Below are positions 54,100-64,000 of a DNA stretch of 64,000 nucleotides, piece after piece. Positions within the stretch are counted from its first letter, which is position 1. Each line of letters starts with the position of its first letter. Below the pieces are notes generated by a model. The model did no database searches, was not told the origin of the DNA, and saw only the letters and a list, made by a program, of their open reading frames with translations. The stretch comes from Anthoceros angustus (lineage: Eukaryota > Streptophyta > Anthocerotopsida > Anthocerotales > Anthocerotaceae), in the NCBI GenBank assembly GCA_010909165.1, contig VJWM01000297.1:51982-115981 (forward strand), in the 5' to 3' direction. The translations under genes were made by a program, and so were the position numbers.

Positions 54100-57000
54100 C
54101 GGTGGGTGCGGCGGACTTAACTCATGCCCCGTGGTGTCGCAGGTGTCCTCCTCTGGCGCTCCCCTCCCGTTCTGCTCTCAGCGGTCCCAAGGTCTCGGTG
54201 GCGTCATCCCGGGGCCTTCATCTCTTCCCCTCCCTCGATCCATCCGGGTCCGTGAACTTGCGGGGTGGCTCGGGACCTCCAGGGCCTTGAGGAGCTCCGT
54301 GGTAGTAGGCAAAGTCGAATCAACTTGTTGAATTGCCTCCTCCACATGAGCCCGAGCACCAGTCTCCTCCTCCAGAGGTGCTATGGTAGTTGGGTGTGCT
54401 GGCCGGCTGCTGGTTCCATCTCCGCCGCAAGGCCGCCAACTAGAGTCGGGTGGAGTCTCTTGAGGCCGCCAAGTACGCTCCGACACTTCCTGCAGCCTCC
54501 GTGCCGCCCGTGCTCCTCCTCCTCCGCCGTCTGTAGTTCGCCGCCACCGCCATGGAGCGACGCTCCTTTGCTTCTCTCAGAATTGACCAGCAGCCTCAGC
54601 CTCTCTCGAGCCCTGTCTCCACCATCCATCCTTGCGAGGGCCACCATCTCCTTCCAGCGGTCCAAGCACCTCCGCCCGGCCCCGGCTTCCTCCTGATCCT
54701 TCTCCAACTCGGCGATGTCCATCTCCTTGGTTCGCGTCAACTCTCCTCCCCTCCAACAGAGGAGTCGCTCGATCTCTTGCTCGTGGTCCATGATTCTCCT
54801 TGGAGAATTCCATGTCGTCCACTGTCCGGAGCCGCAGCCTCTAGGGTCTCCTGCGATCCTCCAGCCTCCCGGCGCCGCCTCGCCTTGCACCCAGGTCGAG
54901 ATCCTCCATCTCCGGTACCGCCTCCTTTCTTCTTCATGGCTTGCTGCTTGCTTCTGCCACCGCTTCCGCTCGTTGGCTGGCTGCGGCTAGGGTCTCCTTG
55001 CGATCCTCCGGCTCCCGGCGCGCTCCTGCTCCTTGCAGTGCGGAGATCCTCCATCTCTGGTGCGGCCTCCCTTTCTTCTTCATGGCTTGCCGTGCTTGCC
55101 GCCACACCCTTTCGCCCCGGGTTGGCGCGGCTACTCCGCCGTCTCCCTCCACGGTTCGGTCCCACCGTAATGGTCTTTGTCCGACTTCGCTGGCCTGGCC
55201 TCAAGGCCCCTTCACCTGAGCCTCCCATGCTTGGTGTTGCTCAGCCATCTCGGCCGGGTCCTTAGCCCTTTCCGCCCGGCTTCCTCCGCCTCCTTCCGGC
55301 CGCCCTCCGCTTGCAAAGGTCCTCCGCCTTGCTCGTGGTCCATGATTCTCCTTGGAGAATTCCATGTCGTTCCACCGTGTCACGGAGCTGCGGCTCTAGG
55401 GTCTCCTGCGATCCTCCGGCTCCTGGCGCGCTCCTCTGCTCCTTGCAGTGGGAGATCCTCCATCTCACAGTGCGGCCTCCCTTTCTTCTTCATGGCTTGC
55501 CGTGCCGCCACGCACCGCTGCTCGCCCCGGGTTGGGCGGCTACTCCCGTCCCTCCACGGTTCGGTCCCACCGTAATGGTCTTTGTCCAGGCTCCGCGCGG
55601 CCTCGGCTTCCCGCGCCCCATGCAGGGCCTCCCATGCTTGGTGTTGCTCAGCCATCTCGGCCGGGTCCTTAGCCCTTTCACTTTGCCTTGGGCTTCCTCC
55701 GCCTCCTTGGGGCCGCTTTCCTCCGTTTGCAAAGGTCCTCCGCCTTTGCTCGTGCCTCTGTGCTTGTTTCACTGCTCACATATCAAGGATCCTCGGCCCC
55801 CTTGTTGGCGCGACTCGCCTCCCACCGCGCCTCCTCCACATGAGCCCGAGCACCAGTCTCCTCCTCCAGAGGTGCTATGGTAGTTGGGTGTGCTGGCCGG
55901 CTGCTGGTTCCATCTCCGTCGCAAGGCCCGCCAACTAGAGTCGGGTGGAGTCTCTTGAGGCCGCCAAGGCTGCCTTCGACACTTCCTGCAGCCTCTGGTG
56001 CTGCTCCGCGTGCTCCTCCTCCCGCCCGTCGGCGTGGTTCGGCCTCGCCATGGAGCGGCGTTCTTTTCCGTTGGACCAGGCACGCTCCTCTCTCAGAGCC
56101 CTGTCTCCACCATCCATCCTTGCGATCCTCCATCTCCTTCCAGCGGTCCGGCTCATGCCCGGCTTCCTCAGGATCCTTCTCCAACTCGGCGATGTCCATC
56201 TCCTTGGTTCGCGTCAACTCTCCTCCCCCCTCCAACAGAGCTGGAGTCGCTCGATCTCTTGCTCGTGGTCCATGATTCTCCCTTGGAGAATTCCATGTCG
56301 TTCCACCGTGTCCTGGAGCTGCAGCTCTAGGGTCTCCTTGCGATCCTCCAGCTCCTGGCGCCGCTCCTCTGCTCCTTGCAACTGTGCCCAGAGATCCTCC
56401 ATCTCCTGGGTACTGGCCTCCCTTTCTTCTTCATGGCTTGCCCGTGCTTGCCGCCACCCTTTGCTCGCCCCGGGTTGGCGCGGCTACTCCGCCGTCTCCC
56501 TCCACGGTTCGGTCCCACCGGTAATGGTCTGTCCGACAGCGGCCTCGGCTTCCGCCCCTTCACCGAGCCTCCCATGCTTGGTGTTGCTCACCGAGCCATC
56601 TCGGCCGGGTCCTTAGCCCTTTCACACCGCCGGGCTTCCTCCGCCTCCTTGGGGCCGCTTTCCTCCGCTTGCAAAGGTCCTCCGCCTTTGCTCGTGCCTC
56701 TGTGCTTGTTTATTTGTTCACATGGCTGATCTACCCGGTCTTGTTAGGCGACCTCGCCTCCCGACTCCGCCGCCTGCTTCTCCTCCTCAATTCTTGCGAG
56801 GGTCTCCGCCTTCCTCTTGGCCGCAGGCCGCCTCCACTGACCACAGGCTCCACCATCCGCCTTCCGGGTGGCTTCCACCTCGGGTCTTCCGCTCGCCATT
56901 CCGCAAAGACCCTGAGCACGCCGTCCATAATATCTCGCGAGTACCCTCCGGTTTCTTCCACCGCGTCACTGGAGAAATCTCAGTCCGGGCCATGCCTGCA

Positions 57001-57215
57001 CCGCCCGCTAAGGACCGCCACATCATATCCCGGGAGTGACGCCATCCTGACTCGGACCCAATCGAGACCCTCGAGGTCTTGATTGTTCCGGGTCCCGAGT
57101 TCCACCTCCTTGGCCCTTTTGGTCGCTAGCTCGGCCTTGTGCACAGTCGCCATGACCCTCCTGCGGTTGCGACGATCGCTTGTGTGATTTCCGCACACAC
57201 GCCCTGAATGCATTC
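54100..57215 (-). pseudogene. Retroelement coiled-coil protein, copy D, with internal duplications
   Basis: Minus-strand pieces read RRQELEDRKETLELQLQD and ERHGILQGRIMDHEQEIERL (56400-56230), LTRTKEMDIAELEKD (54740-54690 and 56220-56170) and RAHVEEAIQQVDSTL (near 54350-54310). They match copies B2 and C. At least two partial repeats of the same region lie side by side (54380-55340 and 55340-56700), each with its own CATGGCTTGCC and CTTGGAGAATTCC words and with many short deletions. The N-terminal side (56730-57215) reads other helical, charged sequence (HKAELATKRAKEVELGTRNN). The minisatellite at 53826-54003 is the C-terminal repeat. No intact product remains. Confidence 0.55.
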
Positions 57216-57320
57216 ATTCACGTAACCGCACAATGAACAATGCTCATCTTAGAGGCAAGACAGTGTGCATAAGCAGTGGAAGCGGAATTGGATAAGGTTT
57301 ATATTGCTCCCGCCCATTCC

Positions 57321-58038
57321 TCAAAACAATTTGCAAAGCCCGGGTTCGCATTTCTTGATCACAAGATTGTTGAACCCCGATCTCGAACGCCTGTACATGG
57401 ACCCGTGGCACCGATCAAATTTTGGGGCCTTGTAATGCACAAGAAGCGTACTCACGGGATCCCCATTGACATGTCCAATGTTGCCCACCACTAGCCACCC
57501 GCCTTTGCATTGATTTGGCAGTGTATCCTTGTAACCCATAATCCACAGCTTGTACAACGGAGTCCAAAACATGCTCTCGTCTTCTGGTTCCGGATCCTGA
57601 ACAACCATCCAATCCTTCTCCAAGATCTTCACTGCATCCATCTGTGCTCCAAGGCGTCGAATGTAAACTGTCTCCTTGAAGCTGTATGGCAAAGGAATAG
57701 GAGCCACCCTCTTCCCACCCTTCTCCCCCTTCTCTCCATGGCCTCCTGATTTTGTTGTAGCCTCACGAGCCCAAGCCTTGACCGAGTGCCCCGCTGCAGA
57801 AGCCGCCCCGCCCGCACTCCGTCGCTAGCATGTCCTCCCGTGACAAAGGTCTTCTCGCGAAATCGCCGCGATGCGCCCTGCCAACTGCTGCGCTAGCTGG
57901 CGCTTTCAGAGACAGTTCGGGATCCGGATTCGCCGTCGCTCGATCCTTCTTGCTTCTTCCCATCGCCATCACCTTCAATTCAGCACAAACCACCCTGTAT
58001 GGGCCTTCCTTGTATGCACCGCGAGCCGCGAATTCCAC
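57321..58038 (-). pseudogene. Unknown gene fragment, possibly related to the 49-51 kb gene
   Basis: Frame 57707-57321 (128 codons) reads like real protein: PLPYSFKETVYIRRLGAQ, MFWTPLYKLWIMGYKDTL, then CKGGWLVVGNIGHVNGDPV. Frame 58038-57763 upstream reads GPYRVVCAELKVMAMGRSKK and is basic. The KGG-hydrophobic stretch is similar in style to CAKGGLVSFIWD at 49.8 kb, so both may be pieces of one gene family; this is only a visual match. No domain is named. Confidence 0.35.
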
Positions 58039-58279
58039 AACAACAAGGCGTCAATTGATGCACAACATTACAAACACGAAGTGAGATAACCACGAGCACC
58101 GGCCGGTCCGTCCCCGCCAATTTCACTGGCGTCGTTGATGCAATCAAGGGGTTAGAGATACGCTCGTGACTCACATGTCTCGCCCGAGAAGACCGACACT
58201 TCCCTCGCACAAAGCCGCCAATTGCTCGCCGCTTGTGTGAGGGGTCGTCAGGCCCACTCCGGTTTTGTTTGCCCCTCAA

Positions 58280-59670
58280 ACTTGCTATTTGAAGCGCCCG
58301 ACCGTAACTCGTTCATCTTTCCACTGCTTAATCGCTTTAATTTAGGTTTCTCGTTACTCCAACTAGCCGATGGTTCGAACCTCTGGCATTATTAACGCCC
58401 GCCATCTTGTACATACAAATTTTAACGGTACCGCTTTTTCCCATTGCGGTTGGGTTTATTTTAATTACTAAACATAAAGACTTTCCTGCTTGCACCTCCA
58501 AGCATTAGAACTTAACGACGTTCTTGAAGAATGGTTTATATGGTTGGTGATCATAACTATCAAACGGCCTCCTGTGAAGGCTTAGACATTCCAGCGTATG
58601 TCGTTCGAATGAACCTTGCCTTCTTCATTTCCTCCACTATCGTCCAACCTCAAGACGCCCAACAAAATGCTTCACGCCACTCATCTGTGTAGAGGGCTGC
58701 CGATGTAAGCCACAGTTTTGTACAATCGAACGCCGCTGCCCTGGATGCGCGTTGCGAGGTTCGGTATACTCATTCATGCTTTGATTGTGCAGTGGTTTAC
58801 TTGGATGGTGAGGGTCAATCCAATATGAAAGACAACTTCCAAAAGCACCCGGATTTGAGGAGAAGCGGACTCTGAATGCCCACCGGCCGTCCGATGTCAC
58901 CACAAGACATCACCAGCTCTCCACGCGCCACTACGGGTCGCGAAGGTGTGCTTAATCACTGGATTCTAATGGAGGCCGACTTTGTGAATTTTATCCTCGA
59001 TCAGTCGGAGCCTTTGCCATACCAATGCTCCAAGCATCGGAGGTGGTCGACACGGCCTTGGCCCCTACCATTCCAGGTGCCATGGACACCAAGAAATCTT
59101 AACCCAGAGTGCTCGAGGATCCCCATGCAAACAACGGTGTGAGCAAGCAACACCGCTAGAAACCAAGGCACTCCCAAGTTTGGGCTCAATGCGTGGAGGC
59201 GGTTGTTCATCGCAGCGGGAGTCGCCACGCACCATCAAAGCGAAGACGTGAATAAATCGAATGAGGAGGAGACGATTTCGAGGCTTGAGGTCGACAACCG
59301 CCATCTTATCACCCCAAACCGCCGAGTGAGACTTTGGTGTCTGCAGAAACTACGAGTGTCTGGTGCCGTAAGAGGCTGCGGGAGTCTTAATTGGCCTAAA
59401 GCCATGGCAATATCCCGAGCCTGAGAGGTCACCGGGATTACCCAATCGATTCCCAGGCGTAATAGATATAGAGTCCTAGATAGGCTAACACTAGCCAACC
59501 AATTACATGTGCGTGGAATGGAGCCACGTGCACGGACTCAACAACAAAGATCAAGAGTTGTAAAGGAACATTCAACAATTGTTGAATTATTACAGGAGCT
59601 TGATCTTACATTCACGCTTTCCAAGACAGAACAATCAAGCGCGCCCCGGTACAATCCACTGATGGAAATG
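58280..59670. other. No clear gene; decayed coding fragments
   Basis: Minus-strand frames 58903-58637 (88 codons) and 59304-59065 (79 codons) have balanced composition and may be remains of the gene at 57.3-58 kb, but no motif is recognised. The remainder shows nothing. Confidence 0.3.
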
Positions 59671-59679
59671 ACCACCCAC

Positions 59680-60290
59680 GCTTCCGTGGGAGGGAAAACC
59701 CCGGCTTCCAGGCTTCCCCTCAGCGCCCACACTTATCCCTGTGGATTCTGGGTTTCGTCCATGAGACTTGTGTGAAAGATCGTCTTGAAACAATCACCTG
59801 GGTGACACACCTACCTCCGCCTTCTAAACAATCAAGGCGCCTACTCTCTCCATGCTAGCTTGCACCACTGCATTTGCTCCGAAAATCACCAATCCTCGAC
59901 TTACAACGACACAATTTGGTGCAGTCTATCCTTTAGCGGAAAGTCTATCGCGAGCAGAGAGCCTCAGCCCTACGTTCGTCCCTACTACTAGAACCAATCT
60001 CCTCCACTGTGGCGCCCTCTTGCAAATTTGGATTGCGTCCTTTAGGCGAGGCGCACGCCCAGTTCACTTCCACCCACTACCTATAATCCTCACCCTATCT
60101 CTTCCTCTTCCTCCTATTCTAACCTCGGTTCCCACGGGCTTCGCGCAAAAACCGCTGGCCTGGGTCGCCACACCAAAGGATTCTTCCTTGGGCCGGTTCG
60201 CTATGAGTTTGACACCACGGATAGCGAGAACCTCCGGTCTTTCTGTAGTCTACCCTCTGCCGAGAGTTCCCCAGGCATTGCCCACACACC
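59680..60290. repeat. Dispersed repeat, second copy of 27736-28330
   Basis: The same ordered words as in the first copy are present (GGAAAACCCC, ACACTTATCCC, GGGTTTCGTCC, CTTCTAAACAATCAAGGCGCC, GCGCCCTCTTGCAAATTTGG). It ends next to the LTR-like repeat at 60320. Confidence 0.6.
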
Positions 60291-60319
60291 CAAAGCAAAG
60301 CAATTTCACGGAACCATTC

Positions 60320-61250
60320 ACAAGGGGAGCAACTGGGTGGCGCTTGGAACAAGCCCTCTATCGACGGTAGCCGGCCCGATCGTATGCTGTTGTAGTAAAG
60401 GGGTCCGCTCCCAAAGAATGTTGATGGGCTTGTCATGCGTTTCAATCGTTTCGGACGTTTAGCTCAAACACCCTACGTTTATCATTTACGCTACCGTGAT
60501 GTCCACGAGCAGGCTCGGTGAGGCCAGGACTCGTTCACGTCCAGTATCATTTCCGATCCGTTCCCATTGCTTCCTGTCAGTCCCCTCTTACCACTCGCTA
60601 CACTCATCTAAAATCACTCACGCCAAAATCTCCACCTCTCACAACACTCAGCGTTCTTTGGAAAAAATGGGCTCATGGTCGGGACCTCCTCCGTCGTCCA
60701 CTGCCTCCCGTTCGCTCTACCCGCCTCCCCGAGTTCCTCCGGCTCACCGGTCCAGTCCACCCGGCGTCACGGTTGTCTACGAGCAGGCAAGGGTCCCTAT
60801 AGATCACACACACACCACCACACGTTAGGGTCCGTCACGTGACACGGATCGATCTCTCCGGGCTGCCATTCGTGCGATGACTCAGACTCCGCGTTAGCAA
60901 GAAGCGCAAAAGGTACGCAAGGAAGCAGCATCAACACCAAGAGAAAGATACTTTACTAGGCACCGGCCCTCTTATACTACGCCCAAGGTCGGCGTCTTTA
61001 TTACACTCCTATTCGGTGGTGGCCTCGATTGGGCCTGGCAGCCTACTATCTTCCTTCCATTCCTTCTCTGTCTGCGGTGATGAAAGGGTTGCTCGGTTCC
61101 ACCTCGTCATTGCTGACCCAAGCCCTAGCTACTGACGACTTGGCGCAATCGGATGATCCGCGAGGGCCCCTACCCCCAGGACTGTCAGCCTGAGCTACGG
61201 CGACACGCGGCCACCACCAAGTCCTCCTCCCCCTCCTCTCTTACACAAAA
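60320..61250. repeat. LTR-like repeat, copy 3
   Basis: Shares CACACGTTAGGGTCCGTCAC, GAAAGATACTTTACTAG, CTTTATTACACTCCTATT, CGGATGATCCGCGA and CCACCAAGTCCTCC with copies 1 and 2. It ends abruptly at ~61245, where DUF7869-type sequence begins. Confidence 0.5.
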
Positions 61251-61330
61251 TTAGAAATTTGGAGTGCATATAGGCGGCATTGTGAACAAAGAGGTCAGCG
61301 ATACATGACCTACGCCTGGTTCTTGAAGCT

Positions 61331-62540
61331 ATGGAAAGGGCACTTCAGCAGGTAAAGATTCCAAAGTCTAACGATTCTCTACTTGCTTTCGCTTCTGCTT
61401 ATTGGATTGAAAACAACTATCACGAAATACAATCTCAAAGGTTGATCAAGGTAAGTTACATTGTTTTCCTTATCCCTTGTTTTCCAGCATACAGAGGGTG
61501 GTTGACCCTGTGGGCCAAACCCTCAATGGCAGTGTTATATCTAGTATGTCAATGTGCCCCCCCGCTTCTGGGGACAGGTCCCCAAGTGGGCGCCGGCTGA
61601 CCGGCGCCCACCAAATGTCTCTGACCATAGGTCCATAGCATTATCTAAGGAGGGTTCCCCTGGTCATGAGGGCGCCGGTCGGCCGGCGCCCTGTTCGGGT
61701 AACCCATGCATGTGCCTATCACATTGCTTGGGCCCGGCATCTTAGAAGGCACCGCTATACCATGTCGACCTTGCGGGAATGAGGTCGGTCGCAGGCGCCG
61801 GTGGGCACAACCCCCAACGCCAGCTTGACCGACCTTCCGGGCTTGAAATGCGACAAATGTGTTCCACCCATTATATCCTTTAAGGTCGGTCGTAGGGTGG
61901 AGGGTGAGGAAGGTGAAGTTAGCGGTGTCCATGACATACATTGCCACATCTCGGAGGTGATCTTGGCAACGTTGATTCAACATCATACTATGTTTTTATC
62001 TTGTAAGTTGTCAACTTTAAAGGGACTCACATACTATGGTGTGAATATGTTATGTGCAGAGAAATATCAAACAGATTGGGCCGCCCACCACGGCGACTTT
62101 TAGCAGAGCGTGCGAAGATGACAAAACACCGGAGCAAGAGTTATGTTGAACCACATAAGTATATGCTACTATGTATCGATGGCATGGACGAGAAGACAGA
62201 GCTACACATGTTGAGGTGGCCCAAAAACCTAGGCGAGGAATGTCATTTCGTTCACGTGGTGGTGCATGATCCACAACTACACCCACAAAGCCACGGCGTT
62301 TTTACTCGCCAACCTCTGATGCCAATTTGACTATCGGCGTGATTCAAGATGTCATCCACAACTATGATGGTGTGCTGCCCAAAGTTTTGTATTTGCAACT
62401 TGACAATACATGTCGGAGAACAAGAATCAGCTATTGTTTGCATATCCCGAACATGCTCGTTGATATGGCACGTTCGAAAAAGTGAAGGTGGGATTCCTCT
62501 TGGTTGGTCATCATGGAAGACCACATGTGCACTAACCCCG
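61331..62540 (+). pseudogene. DUF7869-like transposase, copy 2, with intron
   Basis: An upstream exon may be 61331-61450 (KSNDSLLAFASAYWIENNYH, then GTAAGT). The main part starts after GTGCAG at ~62059 and reads EKYQTDWAAHHGD, then HKYMLLCIDGMDEKTEL, RWPKNLGEECHF, VIHNYDGVLPKVLYLQLDN and VKVGFLLVGH, in at least three frames. It matches copy 1 at 21545 but ends at ~62520, before the HDQIDQ motif. An intron of ~600 bp between the exons holds GC-rich hairpins. In copy 1 the part upstream of the acceptor is different, so only the 3' part is shared. Confidence 0.55.
61588..61695. repeat. GC-rich hairpins (GGGCGCCGG... palindromes)
   Basis: GTGGGCGCCGGCTGACCGGCG plus CCCAC (61588-61612) and GGGCGCCGGTCGGCCGGCGC plus CC (61669-61691) are near-perfect palindromes about 60 bp apart. 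A half site CAGGCGCCGGTGGGC lies at ~61793. Confidence 0.7.
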
Positions 62541-62559
62541 CCTCCCAAGTGTCAGGATG

Positions 62560-63230
62560 GTGATTTTTTTTGTTTTGGATGTGTTAGAATAGCAAAGTGC
62601 TTTGAGAATCGTCTGAGTCGTCTTTTTACGGAATGGTCCTTGGCCCTTGGAGATAATAATAATTTTTCGATCCTTAGGTTTGACCTGGAGGGTAGAGTCC
62701 TTGGGTATTGGGAATTTTAGAATAAAAGGTGTCTATATATGCTAGGGATGCTCACAATATGCAGCTTGAGTAGTCAAGTAGGGGGAGGTGGCTAGTTCCA
62801 CCACGGTGGAGAACGGAGCACAGACTGGGGGTTTACAACCCTAGTGGCGGGAGGGGCTGCAGTCGGTCGGGCGCAGCGAGAGAAGGCACCCGGCAGCAGT
62901 CGCGACTTTCCAGGGAGGGGCCGTCGGGCCGGGCTGCGGCAAGAAAGGAAGCGACCCTTCCTTGAGGCCAAATCTACATCTCGCTTGCGGAGGAAGGCGC
63001 AGCGGTCGAGGAGCAGGCGGGCGGAGGAGAGAGAAATCAGGCGCCGCAACGTCCGCGGGAAGGCGCGAGGGAACTCAGGCAGTGAGTGAGGTGGAGGTTG
63101 TGGGGAAAATCGCTCGGATCGGGCGAGGCCGAGGCGAGAGGGTCCCCATGGGCCGTGGGCGGGCGGCTCGCGGAGGCGGCGGCGCTGATTTTAGAGTCGC
63201 GATAGCCTAGGACCGGGGTTTCCTTTTGAG
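62560..63230 (-). repeat. LTR-like block and leader, inverted copy
   Basis: Reading the minus strand, 62790-62560 matches 21120-21300 (CATATATAGACACC, CCAAGGACTCT, GGCCAAGGACC). The plus strand from 62780 on (GGTGGCTAGTTCCAC, then TTTACAACCCTAGTGG) matches the minus strand of 21085 down to ~20840. So the segment is an inverted copy of the LTR-like block plus leader at 20840-21300. Confidence 0.55.
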
Positions 63231-63404
63231 AGGATAGGGAGTTCCATCAGGTCTTAGATTGGTAAGGCGCTCGTGGTAGGAGCTACAATTTTAGACACTA
63301 GAAGTGAGGCATGTTGGACCACACGGATGTATAAGAGACCCTTTGGGTGTCTCTCAAGAGACGATTTCGGTGTGAACTTCCGTGTATCGAACTCGTGTGG
63401 GGTT

Positions 63405-64000
63405 GATTGGACCTGATCGTCGACGACTCCGCCAGCATGCGCTGCCGACGTTTCACCGACCCGACTGGACGCGGCGAAGAAACTAGCGCTCGGCGCCGTC
63501 GCCGGCCTTCGCTCGCACGACGAGATGGCGGTCGTCGCCGCCGGACGCAGCCGCGCGTCGTCTGCGGACTCACCGGGCGGACGCTGAGCGAAGCGATCCG
63601 CGGCATCGAACCGACCGACGGCGTCACCGCCGTTCCGCAAGCGATCTCGATGGCGAAACGTCTATTAGGCGATGCGCCGCATGGCGAGGTCGTGGTCCTC
63701 ACGGACGGTCGCTTCGCGGGAGCGGAAAAACTCGCCGAAGATCCGAAGGTCGACCTGCGCGTGGTGGGAACGTCCGCTGCGAACGCCGCGATCACGCGCT
63801 TCCAGGTGCGGCGAAGCTTGGCCGATCCGTCGGCTACGTTGCGCTGGTCGAGGCGTCGAACTTCTCGGACGAGTCGGTCGAGCGGCGGCTGGAGATCGAC
63901 CTCGACGACTCCCCGTCGACGTCTTTCCGCTGAAGCTCGCGCCGGGAGACCTGGTCGAGAACGATCGAGAAGGTCTCCGTGGACGGCGGAAAGCTGATCG
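63405..64000 (+). pseudogene. Bacterial-type VWA (BatA-like) protein fragment
   Basis: From about 63405 the DNA is GC-rich with bacterial codon style. In changing plus frames it reads LDLIVDDSASM (the VWA metal-site DxSxS), LDAAKKLALGAVAGLRSHDE, then LSEAIRGIEPTDGVTAVPQA (the Thr/Gly-rich metal-site loop), GEVVVLTDGRFAG (the last metal-site Asp), GYVALVEASNFSDESVE, VDVFPLKLAPGDL and RTIEKVSVDGGKLI. This is the order of a VWA domain followed by the Ig-like part of BatA-type membrane proteins, most like those of Planctomycetes in my recollection. At least five frame changes occur in ~590 bp. It runs off the right edge. It may be horizontal transfer, an endophyte contaminant or a chimeric join. 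Confidence 0.65.

Noticed and set aside
58365-58385. tRNA gene suggested by a GGTTCGAACC B-box-like word
   Set aside because: No A box or cloverleaf is found upstream at a suitable distance.

Overview
The window looks like nuclear DNA of a land plant, probably a seed-free vascular plant (fern or lycophyte). The evidence is spliced genes with GT-AG introns, a plastid-type cysteine synthase, a plant shugoshin, an LRL-type bHLH factor, an intronless PLS-class PPR gene close in style to fern PPRs, and about 60 % of the window filled by nested, decayed LTR-retroelements. The lineage is inferred from protein style only; no search was run.

Host genes form two islands. Left island (1-5 kb): the first half of a cysteine synthase gene (minus, 10-824) and a complete nine-exon shugoshin (minus, 2716-4900). 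Central island (29-46.5 kb): an F-box/kelch gene (minus, 29415-30695), divergent from a DsbA/thioredoxin-fold secretory-type protein (plus, 31350-32330), then a seven-exon bHLH factor with polyglutamine tracts (minus, 33100-37725), and a 1012-residue PPR protein (plus, 43481-46519). The exon joins were worked out by hand; every internal join keeps phase, and the four genes that lie wholly in the window each sum to a multiple of three.

The rest is mobile DNA. 6.3-9 kb holds a Ty3/gypsy protease-RT-RNase H block. 9-25 kb and 53-57 kb hold repeated copies of a retroelement family whose main product is a long coiled-coil protein ending in an in-frame 11-residue minisatellite. 17-19 kb is a tandem duplication carrying an initiator-Met-tRNA primer-binding site. 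19.4-21.1 kb is a gag-like ORF. 21.5-23 kb and 62-62.5 kb hold two copies of a DUF7869-like transposase. 25-27.7 kb is a gypsy integrase whose C-terminus is fused to a PHD finger and an AT-hook. 46.9-48.7 kb is a Copia RNase H and LTR fragment. 49-52.5 kb is a decayed gene with a ParB/sulfiredoxin-like domain, broken by a tandem duplication that contains a GC-rich tract.

The last ~600 bp (63.4-64 kb) is bacterial in character: a VWA/BatA-like coding sequence with at least five frame changes, joined abruptly to plant repeat. Many repeat copies differ mostly by short indels near CTG/CAG and CCWGG words, so some frameshifts may be assembly errors rather than true decay.
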